In this document: positions 41,114-50,218 of the stretch, in pieces
Numbering within the stretch: the stretch's first letter is position 1
How the letters are laid out: every line of letters begins with the position of its first letter
IMG/VR virus record: IMGVR_UViG_3300008624_001193
Location: 45,854-109,853 of that record
From: a virus
DNA length: 64,000 bases
Reading direction: 5' to 3' (one strand)
Program-made: the position numbers and the translations under genes
Notes under the pieces: generated by a model
Told to the model about the DNA's origin: nothing
The model's input: only the letters and a program-made list of their open reading frames with translations
Databases searched by the model: none

Positions 41114-41772
41114 TCGGTTAATGGAGGAAAGTTGGGTATATTATCGGAAAAAACAAAATAGTCTCCGTTAAATAACCAACGGTTATAAACATCTTTTATT
41201 TCATTTGTACCATGTAATAGGTATGCAGGAAATAAAAAAAGATCACCTACGATTGGTTGACATTCATATTCATGTCGCCATTCGCAAGTGTATTCAAGGG
41301 CATTCCAAGGAAATAGTCCTTTTGGTCCATTATATATAGGACTTAAAAACCATAAACTAGGGAGAGTACCCTCTAAATGAAAATAATATGTATAACTAAA
41401 TAATGCACCTTCGTGATCATGCAATCCTGAACCTGTACTATTGCCAAAATTTAAGAATGCACTTGTTTTTTTTATTTGTTGGTAGGTTGTATCAATTTGT
41501 AAATCCTTAATAAACTTGTCTGCACTTTCGTCAATAAAGTCAAATACTTCTTTAAAGACAGGATTTTTAAATTCTTTTCCGTATGTAGGTGAGTTGGTCC
41601 AAAACCGTTTTTGAACAGAAGTGTATCCTTTATAATTTACATTTGCCCCATGTTCAAATGGGACATCAGGATCCATTGTTCTTTTGGCTTCGTCTAATAT
41701 TTGTTTATGAAAAGATTTGTCTTTATTAATATTAGTGTGATAAATCTTATGTGGAAATATTTGATGTATCAT
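41110..41772 (-). CDS. Putative 2OG-Fe(II) oxygenase (TIGR02466 type)
   Basis: 220 residues. LHDHEGALFSYTYYFHL (H118, H120), GDLFLFPAYLLHGTNEI (H187) and R198. HxH replaces HxD. The stop codon is inside the -35 box of the following promoter. Substrate unknown. Confidence 0.75.
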   Translation of the reverse strand: MIHQIFPHKIYHTNINKDKSFHKQILDEAKRTMDPDVPFEHGANVNYKGYTSVQKRFWTNSPTYGKEFKNPVFKEVFDFIDESADKFIKDLQIDTTYQQIKKTSAFLNFGNSTGSGLHDHEGALFSYTYYFHLEGTLPSLWFLSPIYNGPKGLFPWNALEYTCEWRHEYECQPIVGDLFLFPAYLLHGTNEIKDVYNRWLFNGDYFVFSDNIPNFPPLTD

Positions 41773-41914
41773 TTACTTTTTGTTTTGCAATTTCAAAATA
41801 TTCTTGTTGTCTACGAGTATGTTCTTTTTGACATAATTCTAAAACTTCTCTTAATTTTTCATCGCTTAACACTCTTATTTGGGTTTCGGTTATTGGAAAA
41901 TCTATCATAGCCAT
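41747..41914 (-). CDS. Small helical protein (55 aa)
   Basis: 55 residues, MAMIDFPITETQIRVLSDEK then a charged helix (KLREVLELCQKEHTRRQQEY). Overlaps the upstream stop by ten nt and the downstream oxygenase by 26. Function unknown. Confidence 0.5.
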   Translation of the reverse strand: MAMIDFPITETQIRVLSDEKLREVLELCQKEHTRRQQEYFEIAKQKVNDTSNIST

Positions 41915-42150
41915 TTAAGTTTAAATAGTACTTTTAATTTTGGATTTGTAATATCTGCATATATATAAAATTTCATCAAATGTTCTTGTGGACTATACAT
42001 TTGAACATATCGATAATCTTTATCGTATTTAAATTTTGTATTATCAAACCAAATTCGATATTTTTCTAATAGTTTACTTGCCTTTGCTTGATGCCAAGGT
42101 TCATCATCTGCATTATCAGAGCATATAAAACTAACTAACTTCCGGCGCAC
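41905..42150 (-). CDS. Hypothetical protein, GTG start (81 aa)
   Basis: 81 residues, a basic helix then aromatic beta strands (KYDKDYRYVQMYS, LMKFYIYADI). The start is GTG inside the end of the glutaredoxin gene; no ATG is available. Function unknown. Confidence 0.5.
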   Translation of the reverse strand: MRRKLVSFICSDNADDEPWHQAKASKLLEKYRIWFDNTKFKYDKDYRYVQMYSPQEHLMKFYIYADITNPKLKVLFKLKWL

Positions 42151-42382
42151 CTAATAATCCTACTAAGTCAGGATATCCGCCTTTTAAATATTTCCCTTCA
42201 TATATAATCTGTGGAAATATTTTATATGGTCCGATTTTATTATAGAGGTCCCTTGGTGTTAAATCTTCTCCTACAGTTTGCATAGTAAATTCTATGTTAT
42301 TCTGCTCAAACAATTCTTTTGCCTTATTACAATATGAACAATCTGGTATTTTTACATGTGTGTATAATATTGTTTCACTCAT
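42131..42382 (-). CDS. Glutaredoxin
   Basis: 83 residues. Redox motif CSYC (15-18), cis-Pro in IFPQIIYEG and the C-terminal GGYPDLVGLL match small glutaredoxins. It may supply electrons for phage ribonucleotide reduction or protect iron enzymes; partner not visible. Overlaps the carbamoyltransferase N-part gene by eight nt. Confidence 0.88.
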   Translation of the reverse strand: MSETILYTHVKIPDCSYCNKAKELFEQNNIEFTMQTVGEDLTPRDLYNKIGPYKIFPQIIYEGKYLKGGYPDLVGLLGAPEVS

Positions 42383-43538
42383 TTTCTCTCACTATTTTGT
42401 TTATGTTTTCTTCAAAATTATCTAAATTAAATACAGGACTTGCATTATATATGCTAGTCAGGGGTCGTTTAGTTAAATCTTTACTTTTTGTGTGCCATAG
42501 ATGTTTTGCCGCACCGATTGCAATTCCAGCATCATCGGCAACAGGTTCTATGAATATATTTACATCTGGCGGAAGTTCTTGTGTGTATCTAAAATTTGCC
42601 AAACAATTCAATGCATAACCACCACTAAAACAAATATTCTTGCAAGCATCAAAATCACAATGATCAAATACAAAATTTAAAACTGCATCTTCACTTTCTT
42701 TTTGCATTTTTTTGGCTAAATTTGCATAGTCATGATATTTGTCTTTTATATCTCGCATTTGTCCTCTCTCTAAAAAAGGCACATCTTTTATAATTTCGTT
42801 TAAAGTAAAATCTATTTCAGGTTTAATTTCATATCTAAAATTTTCTCCTAATTTTCCTTCGTCTTTAGTTGGCATTCTATTATATTCATTAAATGATATT
42901 GTGCAACCAAAACTATCATTATATCGTGAAGGAACCCATATATTAAAAAAAGGAGGTAAACTTTCATCTATAGTACCATATGCACTTAGCCCCATAAGTT
43001 TACCATTTTCTAACTCGTCTTCTCCTATTAAATTTGTTATAATAGAATATAATCTAGTTATACCAAACCAATGAGAAGGGTTATGTGCTATGCGATTAAA
43101 ATTAGCAGGATACGATGTTTCAAATATAGTTTCTGTTTCTCTACCTACAAAACTATCTTGTTCTTCTCTATAATCTATTGAACCTTGGGAATCGACTACA
43201 ACAGAATATGCTTCGTCAAACCCTGAATCATAAAAAGCAAGAGAAGCATGACATAAATGATGTTGTCCTGCATAATCTATTGCTTCTGTTTCTGCCATTT
43301 TTTCTGCAAATATTTTCCAGAAATTAGTAGAAAATAATTCTGCAATATCTTCTGTAGGTGATGAATAAGCAACGGCATCTAGTTTACCTAAGGATAAACA
43401 ATGTAATGCGGCTTTCATAGGGTTAGCATCTCGTTTCGTATTAGACAACGATTCTTCTTTAATATAAGATTCGATTTCGCCGTTATTTAATACTACTGCC
43501 TGTGAATCATGTGCAACACCTAATCCTAAAATTCTCAT
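42375..43538 (-). CDS. Carbamoyltransferase, N-terminal (Kae1-like) part
   Basis: 387 residues. NodU/CmcH-type N-domain: GVAHDSQAVVLNNGEI, metal-binding HHLCHASLAFYDSG, and VVDSQGSIDY. Transfers carbamoyl from carbamoyl phosphate to a hydroxyl through a carbamoyl-adenylate. The C-terminal YrdC-like part is coded by a separate gene that lies upstream (43535-44086), overlapping by four nt, so the protein is split and in permuted order. Confidence 0.8.
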   Translation of the reverse strand: MRILGLGVAHDSQAVVLNNGEIESYIKEESLSNTKRDANPMKAALHCLSLGKLDAVAYSSPTEDIAELFSTNFWKIFAEKMAETEAIDYAGQHHLCHASLAFYDSGFDEAYSVVVDSQGSIDYREEQDSFVGRETETIFETSYPANFNRIAHNPSHWFGITRLYSIITNLIGEDELENGKLMGLSAYGTIDESLPPFFNIWVPSRYNDSFGCTISFNEYNRMPTKDEGKLGENFRYEIKPEIDFTLNEIIKDVPFLERGQMRDIKDKYHDYANLAKKMQKESEDAVLNFVFDHCDFDACKNICFSGGYALNCLANFRYTQELPPDVNIFIEPVADDAGIAIGAAKHLWHTKSKDLTKRPLTSIYNASPVFNLDNFEENINKIVRENE

Positions 43539-44086
43539 ACTACTGCCTTTTCTATTTCAGGAAACCAAACAAAATCTAATTTACTATCTAAAAAAACCTC
43601 AATTGCTTTTGCAGGGTTAAACACAATTGGTTGACCGGCTAGATTAAAACTAGTATTGAGTATTAAAGGTATACTAGTCTGATTATAAAATTCATTAATT
43701 AAATCATAGTATAAAGGATTTTGATCCCTATTAACAGTTTGCAATCTACAAGTACCGTCAACATGTATCACTGCTGGTATTTTTTCCCATTTGTCTTCCT
43801 TTACTGGAACAGCATAACTCATAAAAGGCGAGGATTTAAGTCTACCCATTTCAAACCATTCGTGTGCATATTCTTCTAATATACTACATGCAAATGGTCT
43901 GTACCATTCTCTATTTTTAACTTCATTAACTCTATCTTTACCATCTTCCATTCTAGGATCAGCAATAATAGATCTATTACCTAATGCTCTAGGTCCTAAT
44001 TCTAATTTACCTTGAAAAATAGCACCTATTTCTTTATTAATTAATTTACTTACTATATCTTTAATAGTACATCTTAATGTTTCCAT
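43535..44086 (-). CDS. Carbamoyltransferase, C-terminal part
   Basis: 183 residues. LELGPRALGNRSIIADPR and REWYRPFACSILEE are the hallmarks of the carbamoyltransferase C-domain, followed by TSFNLAGQPIVFNP. It precedes the N-part gene in the transcript. The two products probably assemble into one enzyme. Acceptor unknown: glycan, small molecule or modified base are all possible. Confidence 0.82.
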   Translation of the reverse strand: METLRCTIKDIVSKLINKEIGAIFQGKLELGPRALGNRSIIADPRMEDGKDRVNEVKNREWYRPFACSILEEYAHEWFEMGRLKSSPFMSYAVPVKEDKWEKIPAVIHVDGTCRLQTVNRDQNPLYYDLINEFYNQTSIPLILNTSFNLAGQPIVFNPAKAIEVFLDSKLDFVWFPEIEKAVV

Positions 44087-44907
44087 TAGGATCCTAACAT
44101 GCCATCTTCCATATTTTGATCTCTTTTGGCTTGCTCTAATTCCTCTTGTTCTTTATGAGCAATAGAATCTTTATTTGGATCAAAATTAATATAATCTGCA
44201 TTTTCTCTAGTCCACTTTGCATCTTCTAATGCTCCCGCTCTAAGTAATTCTTCAAAAGGTACAGGGTCTCCTTCTTGCTCGATCCGTTCTGCCGTTGGTA
44301 CATCATAATACCAACGAGTTTCGTCAGGCGGGTCTTGTCGTCTTCCGGTAGATATTAAATATTTGTAAACATTGTCCCAATGAGTTACTTTATAAGGATC
44401 TACATCGTGTGCAACATTGTCTTCTTTTCCGTCTTCAACAAAAAGTTGTTCGACAGTATTATTTTCAACTACCATTGCATAACGCCATGATCTTTTGCCG
44501 TATCCCATATTTGATTTATCTACTAACATGCCAATTTTTTCTGTAAATTCTCCATTACCATCTGCTATCCAATCTACTTTAATAACAAAATGGGCCCATA
44601 ACCAAGATTGCATACAGAAACTATCATTTACGCCAATAAAATATATATTTTCTATATCTTTTGTATACATCATATCAAATTGCCCATCATACATTTGCAT
44701 TTGATGTGTACAATTGTCTGTCCATGCTCCAGGAATGCCTACTATTACGCATCTATCTTTGAACATTTTTTCAGAATTCCACTTTTGCCAAAGTCGCGGT
44801 GGTGCTTTATCCCATGCCGCGGCATGTCCAATAGGACCATTAACTCCTACTTCTCTTCTATACATGTCCCAAGTAATAATAGGAAGTGTGTCGCCTTCTT
44901 TAATCAT
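44086..44907 (-). CDS. Peroxiredoxin, Prx5-like, with a C-terminal extension
   Basis: 273 residues. Residues 1-165 are a Prx5-type thioredoxin fold: VIVGIPGAWTDNCT with peroxidatic C66, IYFIGVNDSFCMQSWLWA, and DKSNMGYGKRSWRYAMVVE. About 100 extra residues, polar and acidic, follow. Removes peroxides; in this neighbourhood it could protect flavin halogenases. TAATG junction with the carbamoyltransferase part. Confidence 0.82.
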   Translation of the reverse strand: MIKEGDTLPIITWDMYRREVGVNGPIGHAAAWDKAPPRLWQKWNSEKMFKDRCVIVGIPGAWTDNCTHQMQMYDGQFDMMYTKDIENIYFIGVNDSFCMQSWLWAHFVIKVDWIADGNGEFTEKIGMLVDKSNMGYGKRSWRYAMVVENNTVEQLFVEDGKEDNVAHDVDPYKVTHWDNVYKYLISTGRRQDPPDETRWYYDVPTAERIEQEGDPVPFEELLRAGALEDAKWTRENADYINFDPNKDSIAHKEQEELEQAKRDQNMEDGMLGS

Positions 44908-44918
44908 AAAATATCTCC

Positions 44919-46553
44919 TTAATGTCGATTATAAACATAATCTAATAATTCTTTATGTGTAATTGCATTTTCTGCAACTTCGTTTTTTATTTCTGTACAC
45001 GTATCATAAACTAGTTTACCTATTTTATCTAACTTAAAATTATGTAACTCTCTTTGAGCATTATGAGCTCCTGCTAATCCTGATCTTTTACCTACTGTTG
45101 CCCATGAACCAATTCCAAAAGGTTTTGAAGGATCTGACAAATATTCGTAACCTCTAGGAGGCCGATGGGCCCATGTCCATATTTTTTCTTTAAGGGATTC
45201 GGATATATTATCATCATTTTTAAAATATTTCCAATAGTCTGAATCCTGCCTTTTTTGAAGATGGCAAAAACAAATATAATCTCTTGTATGTTCAAATGCA
45301 CTATTTACTGTATCATTATAATGGTTTACGTCTCGCCCTTCAAATTCCATTGCTTTATTAAACATCGGAAAAAATACTTGTGTTAAAAATCCTAAGGATA
45401 AAATTAATGCACTACCATCTAATGGTTCTAAAAATCCTTCCGATAATCCTACTGCCATACAATTTTTAACCCATGATCGTTTGTATCTACCTGGTGTCCA
45501 CGATAATTGCTTACCTATTGAAGGATTGTACCCTTTATTATTCCAATGTTCTAATTGTTCTTTTTGAATTGTTTCTTTGTCAACAAATTTATCTGAATAA
45601 ACATACCCTGTTCCAATTCTATCTCGTAAAGGTATTTTAAACATCCATCCGTATTTTTGTGCATCCAGTATTGTAAAAACATTAGGATCTTCTCCTTCTT
45701 TATATTTTACACCACCATCAATTAGTGATACAGAATTTTGTGGAATATAGTTTGAATAATCTATCCATTCTTCGTTGAATATATCGCCTAAAATTAATCG
45801 TCTAAATCCAGTACAATCAAAAAAGAAATCACCTTTTATTTTTCTTCCAGTATCTAATTTTAATTCTGTTAAATTTCCTGTTTTTCTATTTTGCTTCCAA
45901 TTTACTACTTTACCATCTATTACTGTTATCTGTCGTTGGTTACATATTTTCTTTAAAAAATCTACAGATAAATTAGCATCCATATGCATACCCATTGTAG
46001 CAGAAAGGTCTTGGCCTAACATGCTTTCTAAACGAAGATTGCCTTCTTTTATTTTTTGGATTTGGGGTCTCCCATTTTCTTGTGTTATAAAAGGTACTTT
46101 ATTTTCTAAAACTAAATTATCAAATCCATATTCGTTACAATCTTTATTAGCAAGATAGTACAAAATATCAAGACCCAAATCTAAATAAGGATTATAAAAA
46201 TCAAAATTATTTGTTCGTGTATGTTCTATTTTTAAATCTAACATAACAGATAGTGCATGAAGCATATGATGGTATGATTCTCCTTCATAATTCCAATTGT
46301 CAAACCTTGCACTCATTTTAAATGTTCCGTTTGATTCTTTCATAAATTTATAAGGATCTATTCCTACTCTGTTTAGAAGTATTGGAACATTTTGAGCAGT
46401 CGATTCACCGACACCAATTGTACCTATACTAGAAGATTCTATAACTGTAACAGTTAACTCTGGCCATAAATTTGTACCAAACGCATATCTAACCAATAAT
46501 GCTGTCATATATCCGGAAAACCCTCCGCCTACAATTACTATATCTTTTATCAT
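44919..46553 (-). CDS. Flavin-dependent tryptophan halogenase-like (1)
   Basis: 544 residues. FAD motif VGGGFSG (8-14), GVGEST (47-52), catalytic-type K79 (FKMSARFDNW) and GWMFKIPLRDRIGTGYVYSD. The WxWxIP motif reads WMFKIP, with Phe in place of the second Trp. Family enzymes chlorinate or brominate tryptophan or other substrates. Substrate unknown. Confidence 0.88.
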   Translation of the reverse strand: MIKDIVIVGGGFSGYMTALLVRYAFGTNLWPELTVTVIESSSIGTIGVGESTAQNVPILLNRVGIDPYKFMKESNGTFKMSARFDNWNYEGESYHHMLHALSVMLDLKIEHTRTNNFDFYNPYLDLGLDILYYLANKDCNEYGFDNLVLENKVPFITQENGRPQIQKIKEGNLRLESMLGQDLSATMGMHMDANLSVDFLKKICNQRQITVIDGKVVNWKQNRKTGNLTELKLDTGRKIKGDFFFDCTGFRRLILGDIFNEEWIDYSNYIPQNSVSLIDGGVKYKEGEDPNVFTILDAQKYGWMFKIPLRDRIGTGYVYSDKFVDKETIQKEQLEHWNNKGYNPSIGKQLSWTPGRYKRSWVKNCMAVGLSEGFLEPLDGSALILSLGFLTQVFFPMFNKAMEFEGRDVNHYNDTVNSAFEHTRDYICFCHLQKRQDSDYWKYFKNDDNISESLKEKIWTWAHRPPRGYEYLSDPSKPFGIGSWATVGKRSGLAGAHNAQRELHNFKLDKIGKLVYDTCTEIKNEVAENAITHKELLDYVYNRH

Positions 46554-47404
46554 CTTAATTCTTCTATTGCTATTTTAATTTCATCAAAAGGAATGTTGTC
46601 TATACCTTCGGAAAAACAACATGTATGATCTTTGTGACTTGTTAAACAAGGTGAACAATGTCTTTTGTTATATAAGTTTATATTTTGTTCCCAGCCATAT
46701 TGTTTAGGATCATTTGCTCCCCAAAGAAATAATCCTTTTTTCTTAAAAACTCTAGATGCATGATTTAAAAAATTATCACATCCTATTACAAATGTTGCCA
46801 TAGGAATAGATGATAATGCTTGTCTAATAGATATCTGATCCATTAAATTAATTACATTATCTCGTTCTTCAAATTCTAAATCATAATCTTTAGATCCTAT
46901 TTGTAAAAATACAATATCTTTATATGTATCAAAAATTTGTTCCCAAACTTTTTTATTAATTGTTTTTCCTGACATTAATTGTTCATTTTTAGGTGCAGAA
47001 AAAACTACTGATGTTGTAAAATCTTTAAAAATATCATCTGGTAATTTATCATTATCTAATAATATTTCCATATCATTAGGTGAAGCCTCAACATTATATA
47101 ATTCGCTCCGTTGTTGAAATAATCCTTTTTGTTTTGTGAAGAATGCCCAACTTAAAAGACCAGTGATACATATATGTTTATCATATGCATTTTTAAGTTG
47201 ATCACTAATATTTATATGGTTATAATTTTTTGGTGCAGGAATTATAGTTTTTAAATAACTTGCACTATAAAATATTTCAGCATTATCAAAATACGTAAAT
47301 AAATCTATTTCATATTTGGGATGTTTTTCTTTTAACTTTTTAATAAATGCAGTATCTATTATTGCATCACCTAATCCGCCGTTATGCTCAATGAGTAACT
47401 TCAT
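46550..47404 (-). CDS. Glycosyltransferase family 9-like protein (2)
   Basis: 284 residues. Starts IEHNGGLGDAIIDTAFIKKL, as heptosyltransferases do, and ends with an ALSSIPMATFVIGCDNFLNH nucleotide-sugar region and a CSPC motif. ATGA overlap with the halogenase. Related in fold to 10959-12002. Confidence 0.78.
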   Translation of the reverse strand: MKLLIEHNGGLGDAIIDTAFIKKLKEKHPKYEIDLFTYFDNAEIFYSASYLKTIIPAPKNYNHINISDQLKNAYDKHICITGLLSWAFFTKQKGLFQQRSELYNVEASPNDMEILLDNDKLPDDIFKDFTTSVVFSAPKNEQLMSGKTINKKVWEQIFDTYKDIVFLQIGSKDYDLEFEERDNVINLMDQISIRQALSSIPMATFVIGCDNFLNHASRVFKKKGLFLWGANDPKQYGWEQNINLYNKRHCSPCLTSHKDHTCCFSEGIDNIPFDEIKIAIEELR

Positions 47405-47726
47405 ATTGGTCTAATTCTTTAGGTCTTTCATCCGAAACAGCCAATATATCGTTTTCATCTATCATGCGAATATCTTGAACAAATGTATCTGTTTCTTTAT
47501 CATGAACTGTAGCGGCCCATGTCCATCTTCCATGAGAAACTAAAATATACTGTCCTGGAACAACATCTTTTTGCTCTGGACCAATTGCTCGTACTATAAA
47601 CCATCTAGGTCTAATACCTTCTTCTTTACCGTCATCATCTAATAACTGAATTCCGCTGTCAGTTGTTCTTGCTCCAATTTCACAAGAACTTGCTAATACT
47701 CTACTTTTTAGTGGTTTTACTTGCAT
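47388..47726 (-). CDS. GroES-like co-chaperonin
   Basis: 112 residues. VKPLKSRVLASSCEIGARTT, a mobile loop with TDSGIQLLDDDG, and VVPGQYILVSHG fit the GroES fold as in marine phage co-chaperonins. It would work with host GroEL in folding phage proteins. Overlaps the upstream gene by 26 nt. Confidence 0.78.
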   Translation of the reverse strand: MQVKPLKSRVLASSCEIGARTTDSGIQLLDDDGKEEGIRPRWFIVRAIGPEQKDVVPGQYILVSHGRWTWAATVHDKETDTFVQDIRMIDENDILAVSDERPKELDQYEVTH

Positions 47727-48093
47727 GTAACTCCTTTTCTTCTATTGAACCATCTGAGTATTCGTACTCTACAAACTCTTTGCCGTCACGTGTAAATTTA
47801 CGTTCAGCAATTATTTCCCATTCTTTTTCTTCTATTACAGTTTGTTTTTTTGTTTTTGTACCAGTGATTTTTTCTTCTAAATCATCTAGTGTTTTAACTT
47901 CTTCTTTAGGTGCAGTTAGTTTTTCTTTATAAAATTCTTTTTGCACTTCTTGGGCAGGTACTTCTATTTCGCCACCAGGACCAAGAATATCTCCTCTAGC
48001 ATTCATAGGTATGTTACTAACGGCAACAGAAGTATCATTGGCTGCAATTAATGCGGCCATATTAATTTCTTTTCCCCTTGCTGTTTTTGTCAT
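47701..48093 (-). CDS. Hypothetical phage protein (130 aa)
   Basis: 130 residues: an Ala/Gly-rich first third (AALIAANDTSVAVSNIPM), a Glu/Lys helical middle and a short strand end. Probably conserved next to the co-chaperonin in related phages. Function unknown. Confidence 0.55.
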   Translation of the reverse strand: MTKTARGKEINMAALIAANDTSVAVSNIPMNARGDILGPGGEIEVPAQEVQKEFYKEKLTAPKEEVKTLDDLEEKITGTKTKKQTVIEEKEWEIIAERKFTRDGKEFVEYEYSDGSIEEKELHASKTTKK

Positions 48094-48614
48094 TTTAAAA
48101 ACTCCTTTATGTTTAAGTCATGGTGTAAACTATTTACTTTATGCACACCTAACAGATATAAACAATAACTAGCAACAGAACTACCTCTGCCTACACCCCA
48201 AACTATGTTATTTTCTCGCATAAAGTCTACAAAAAATATCATAAAACGTAATACATTTTTCATATTGCGTTCTTCAAACATTTGTATTTCTAATTCTACT
48301 CTATCTATTTCTTTTTGTGTTTTTGTTAATTCACGTATGTAATTATAAGGATTTATATTTTTATATTTGTCCGGTATGAACCAATTGTCTAAACACTTTT
48401 GTATATATGCTTTTTTATCTTCGGTACTGCTTGTGAATTGCAGTTTAGGCATATCCAAATCATAATTATCTATTATACTATTATATATCTCTAAATCTTC
48501 CGAGCGTTTACACTTAACATTTGTTAAATCAGACCCTTGATATAATAAGTCAAAAACTGCTTTATCATCGAGTATAATCTCGCCGTTATTATCTATATAA
48601 TTGTCGTACCACAT
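48090..48614 (-). CDS. DnaE-like fragment
   Basis: 174 residues. The C-terminal VWGVGRGSSVASYCLYLLGV with a following DLNIKEFLK resembles the start of the palm domain of DNA polymerase III alpha (GPGRGSxxGSLVAYxLGIT...). The catalytic Asp triplet region and everything after it are absent, so it is not a polymerase. It could interfere with or borrow host clamp/primosome contacts, or be a relic. Confidence 0.6.
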   Translation of the reverse strand: MWYDNYIDNNGEIILDDKAVFDLLYQGSDLTNVKCKRSEDLEIYNSIIDNYDLDMPKLQFTSSTEDKKAYIQKCLDNWFIPDKYKNINPYNYIRELTKTQKEIDRVELEIQMFEERNMKNVLRFMIFFVDFMRENNIVWGVGRGSSVASYCLYLLGVHKVNSLHHDLNIKEFLK

Positions 48615-48841
48615 TAGCCTATTGATAATGAATCGTTATAATCTTCAGAAGATTCTAATTCTTTACGTAAACTTTCTTCAGATTTTTCTTTGATTAATAA
48701 TTCGATTTGATTAAGAATACCGGTTACTTGATCTCTAACTCTTAAGTTATTAATACCCATAAGTTTTTTTGTTAGTTCGGTTTTCTTTTCAGCAAGTTGC
48801 TCTACTGTTAGATTTGAAAAGTCTACAAAAGGATTAAACAT
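48614..48841 (-). CDS. Hypothetical helical protein (75 aa)
   Basis: 75 residues, helix-rich (VEQLAEKKTELTKKLMGINN), with an acidic end. Shares start/stop junctions with both neighbours. Function unknown. Confidence 0.5.
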   Translation of the reverse strand: MFNPFVDFSNLTVEQLAEKKTELTKKLMGINNLRVRDQVTGILNQIELLIKEKSEESLRKELESSEDYNDSLSIG

Positions 48842-49121
48842 TTTTAACTTTATTATGGTGCTCTTGCAATTCTTTATGTTTATTCATTGAAGTAACTGCT
48901 AAAATCGCCCCAAACGATATGTGAAATATGGCACCTGCACCTAGTGTTAGAGGTTCCCACCTAGTTACACCTTCGGCCGCACAATCGTGATTTGCACAAT
49001 GTTCGGCCATTGCTAAATTCCACATTAAAGGAGCAATAAAAAAATCAATCAGGCAAAGAAACAAATAAACTAAACCTGCCCAATCTCTCCAATGTCTATT
49101 AATGGTTTTGTTAATACCCAT
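48834..49121 (-). CDS. Holin-like phage membrane protein (95 aa)
   Basis: 95 residues. WRDWAGLVYLFLCLIDFFIA is the first membrane helix, then a Cys/His loop, RWEPLTLGAGAIFHISFGAI the second, and a charged tail. This plan is common to phage holins with a WEPLTL/WxPxTL second helix. Function by analogy. Confidence 0.55.
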   Translation of the reverse strand: MGINKTINRHWRDWAGLVYLFLCLIDFFIAPLMWNLAMAEHCANHDCAAEGVTRWEPLTLGAGAIFHISFGAILAVTSMNKHKELQEHHNKVKNV

Positions 49122-49135
49122 ATTACCTCTATTTT

Positions 49136-49372
49136 TTATCCATAGGGCCTTTTTTCCTTATTTAATATTATATTATCTTCATCTACACATTGTCGATAAG
49201 GATGTTTATAGTCAGTATTCCACCCTGCTCTAGTACCTCTTTGTAGTCCCCATCGATTCTTTTCCCAATATCCATAACAACCATCTCCATTTGAATTTGT
49301 GAAGGTTGTACAACTACTAATAACAAAAATCCATATTGTTATCATTATTAAACCCCATAATGATATTCTCAT
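49136..49372 (-). CDS. Small lipoprotein (78 aa)
   Basis: 78 residues. Signal peptide with lipobox VISSC (Cys21), then a Gly/Tyr/Trp-rich periplasmic tail with two Cys. Next to a holin-like gene, so a lysis accessory (spanin-like) is possible but unproven. Confidence 0.6.
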   Translation of the reverse strand: MRISLWGLIMITIWIFVISSCTTFTNSNGDGCYGYWEKNRWGLQRGTRAGWNTDYKHPYRQCVDEDNIILNKEKRPYG

Positions 49373-49387
49373 AGTTTTGTTTATACC

Positions 49388-49477
49388 TTATAACTTAATT
49401 TGCATTAATGCTTTTTCTTTTATTTGACTATTTTTTTCCTTTAGAATTTAAATTTTTTCTTTAATTTCTTTGGCCAT
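49388..49477 (-). pseudogene. Tiny frame broken by one TAA
   Basis: Starts MAKEIKEKI with SD AGGAAAT, then TAA, then continues in the same frame as a similar Lys/Glu helix (ILKEKNSQIKEKALMQIKL) to a second TAA. It may be a nonsense-interrupted 29-codon gene or just AT-rich noise. Confidence 0.25.
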
Positions 49478-49501
49478 GATAATTTCCTATCTATATATCA
49501 T

Positions 49502-50218
49502 TTATTCGTCCTCCACGGGACGGGTTATTTCAAACATGCTACATTCCCATCCTTTTCCGGTGGTGTCACCACCCATATTGTCTAATTCAGTTGGATCTTT
49601 AGGATCATCATCAGGCATAATATAACTAATGCTATTCAAAAAATCGTTCCCATCTAGATCAATTGTATTGAACACCAATCGTCTTTCATCAAATTTGTGT
49701 CCATCGGGCAGTTCAAATTCGCAATCAATAAAGCCACCTTTTTCACTGCTATATGCAGTAAAATAATGACCGGGATCGTAACAGTAATTGTTACCTTCAC
49801 TGGTATAGACTTCTCGTTCTTCACGAATCATTTCGTCTTCGAGCCAATAGTCTTTACCTATATCTTCAAAAGCATTTTCTTCTGCGTCTTCATATTTATC
49901 TCTAATAGCATATGCATTATCATAATTAATTGTCTCTTCTTGCCCTGGTACTTCTATATCTATATATGAGCTTTCTAAATCGCATCCATAACAATGTTCA
50001 ACATTATCACATTCATACCAACCTTCTCCATTTAAAAAATCCATATCTTCAGGAATACGATTTTCTTCTACATAATCAAATGCATCCCAACAATATTTTT
50101 CTAATTCTTCGTCACCTAATGCTTTCCAATATTCATGTTGTTCTTCGGTAATTTTACCTAATACAAATTCTCCGCCGTATCCTCCAATGTAAATTTTAAT
50201 TGTATTTTTTTCACTCAT
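49502..50218 (-). CDS. Large acidic phage protein, unknown (238 aa)
   Basis: 238 residues, strongly acidic throughout, with Cys pairs (CDNVEHCYGC near 70-79). Starts with IKIYIGGYGGEFVLGKIT. No family recognised. Overlaps the MazG gene by four nt. Confidence 0.55.
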   Translation of the reverse strand: MSEKNTIKIYIGGYGGEFVLGKITEEQHEYWKALGDEELEKYCWDAFDYVEENRIPEDMDFLNGEGWYECDNVEHCYGCDLESSYIDIEVPGQEETINYDNAYAIRDKYEDAEENAFEDIGKDYWLEDEMIREEREVYTSEGNNYCYDPGHYFTAYSSEKGGFIDCEFELPDGHKFDERRLVFNTIDLDGNDFLNSISYIMPDDDPKDPTELDNMGGDTTGKGWECSMFEITRPVEDE

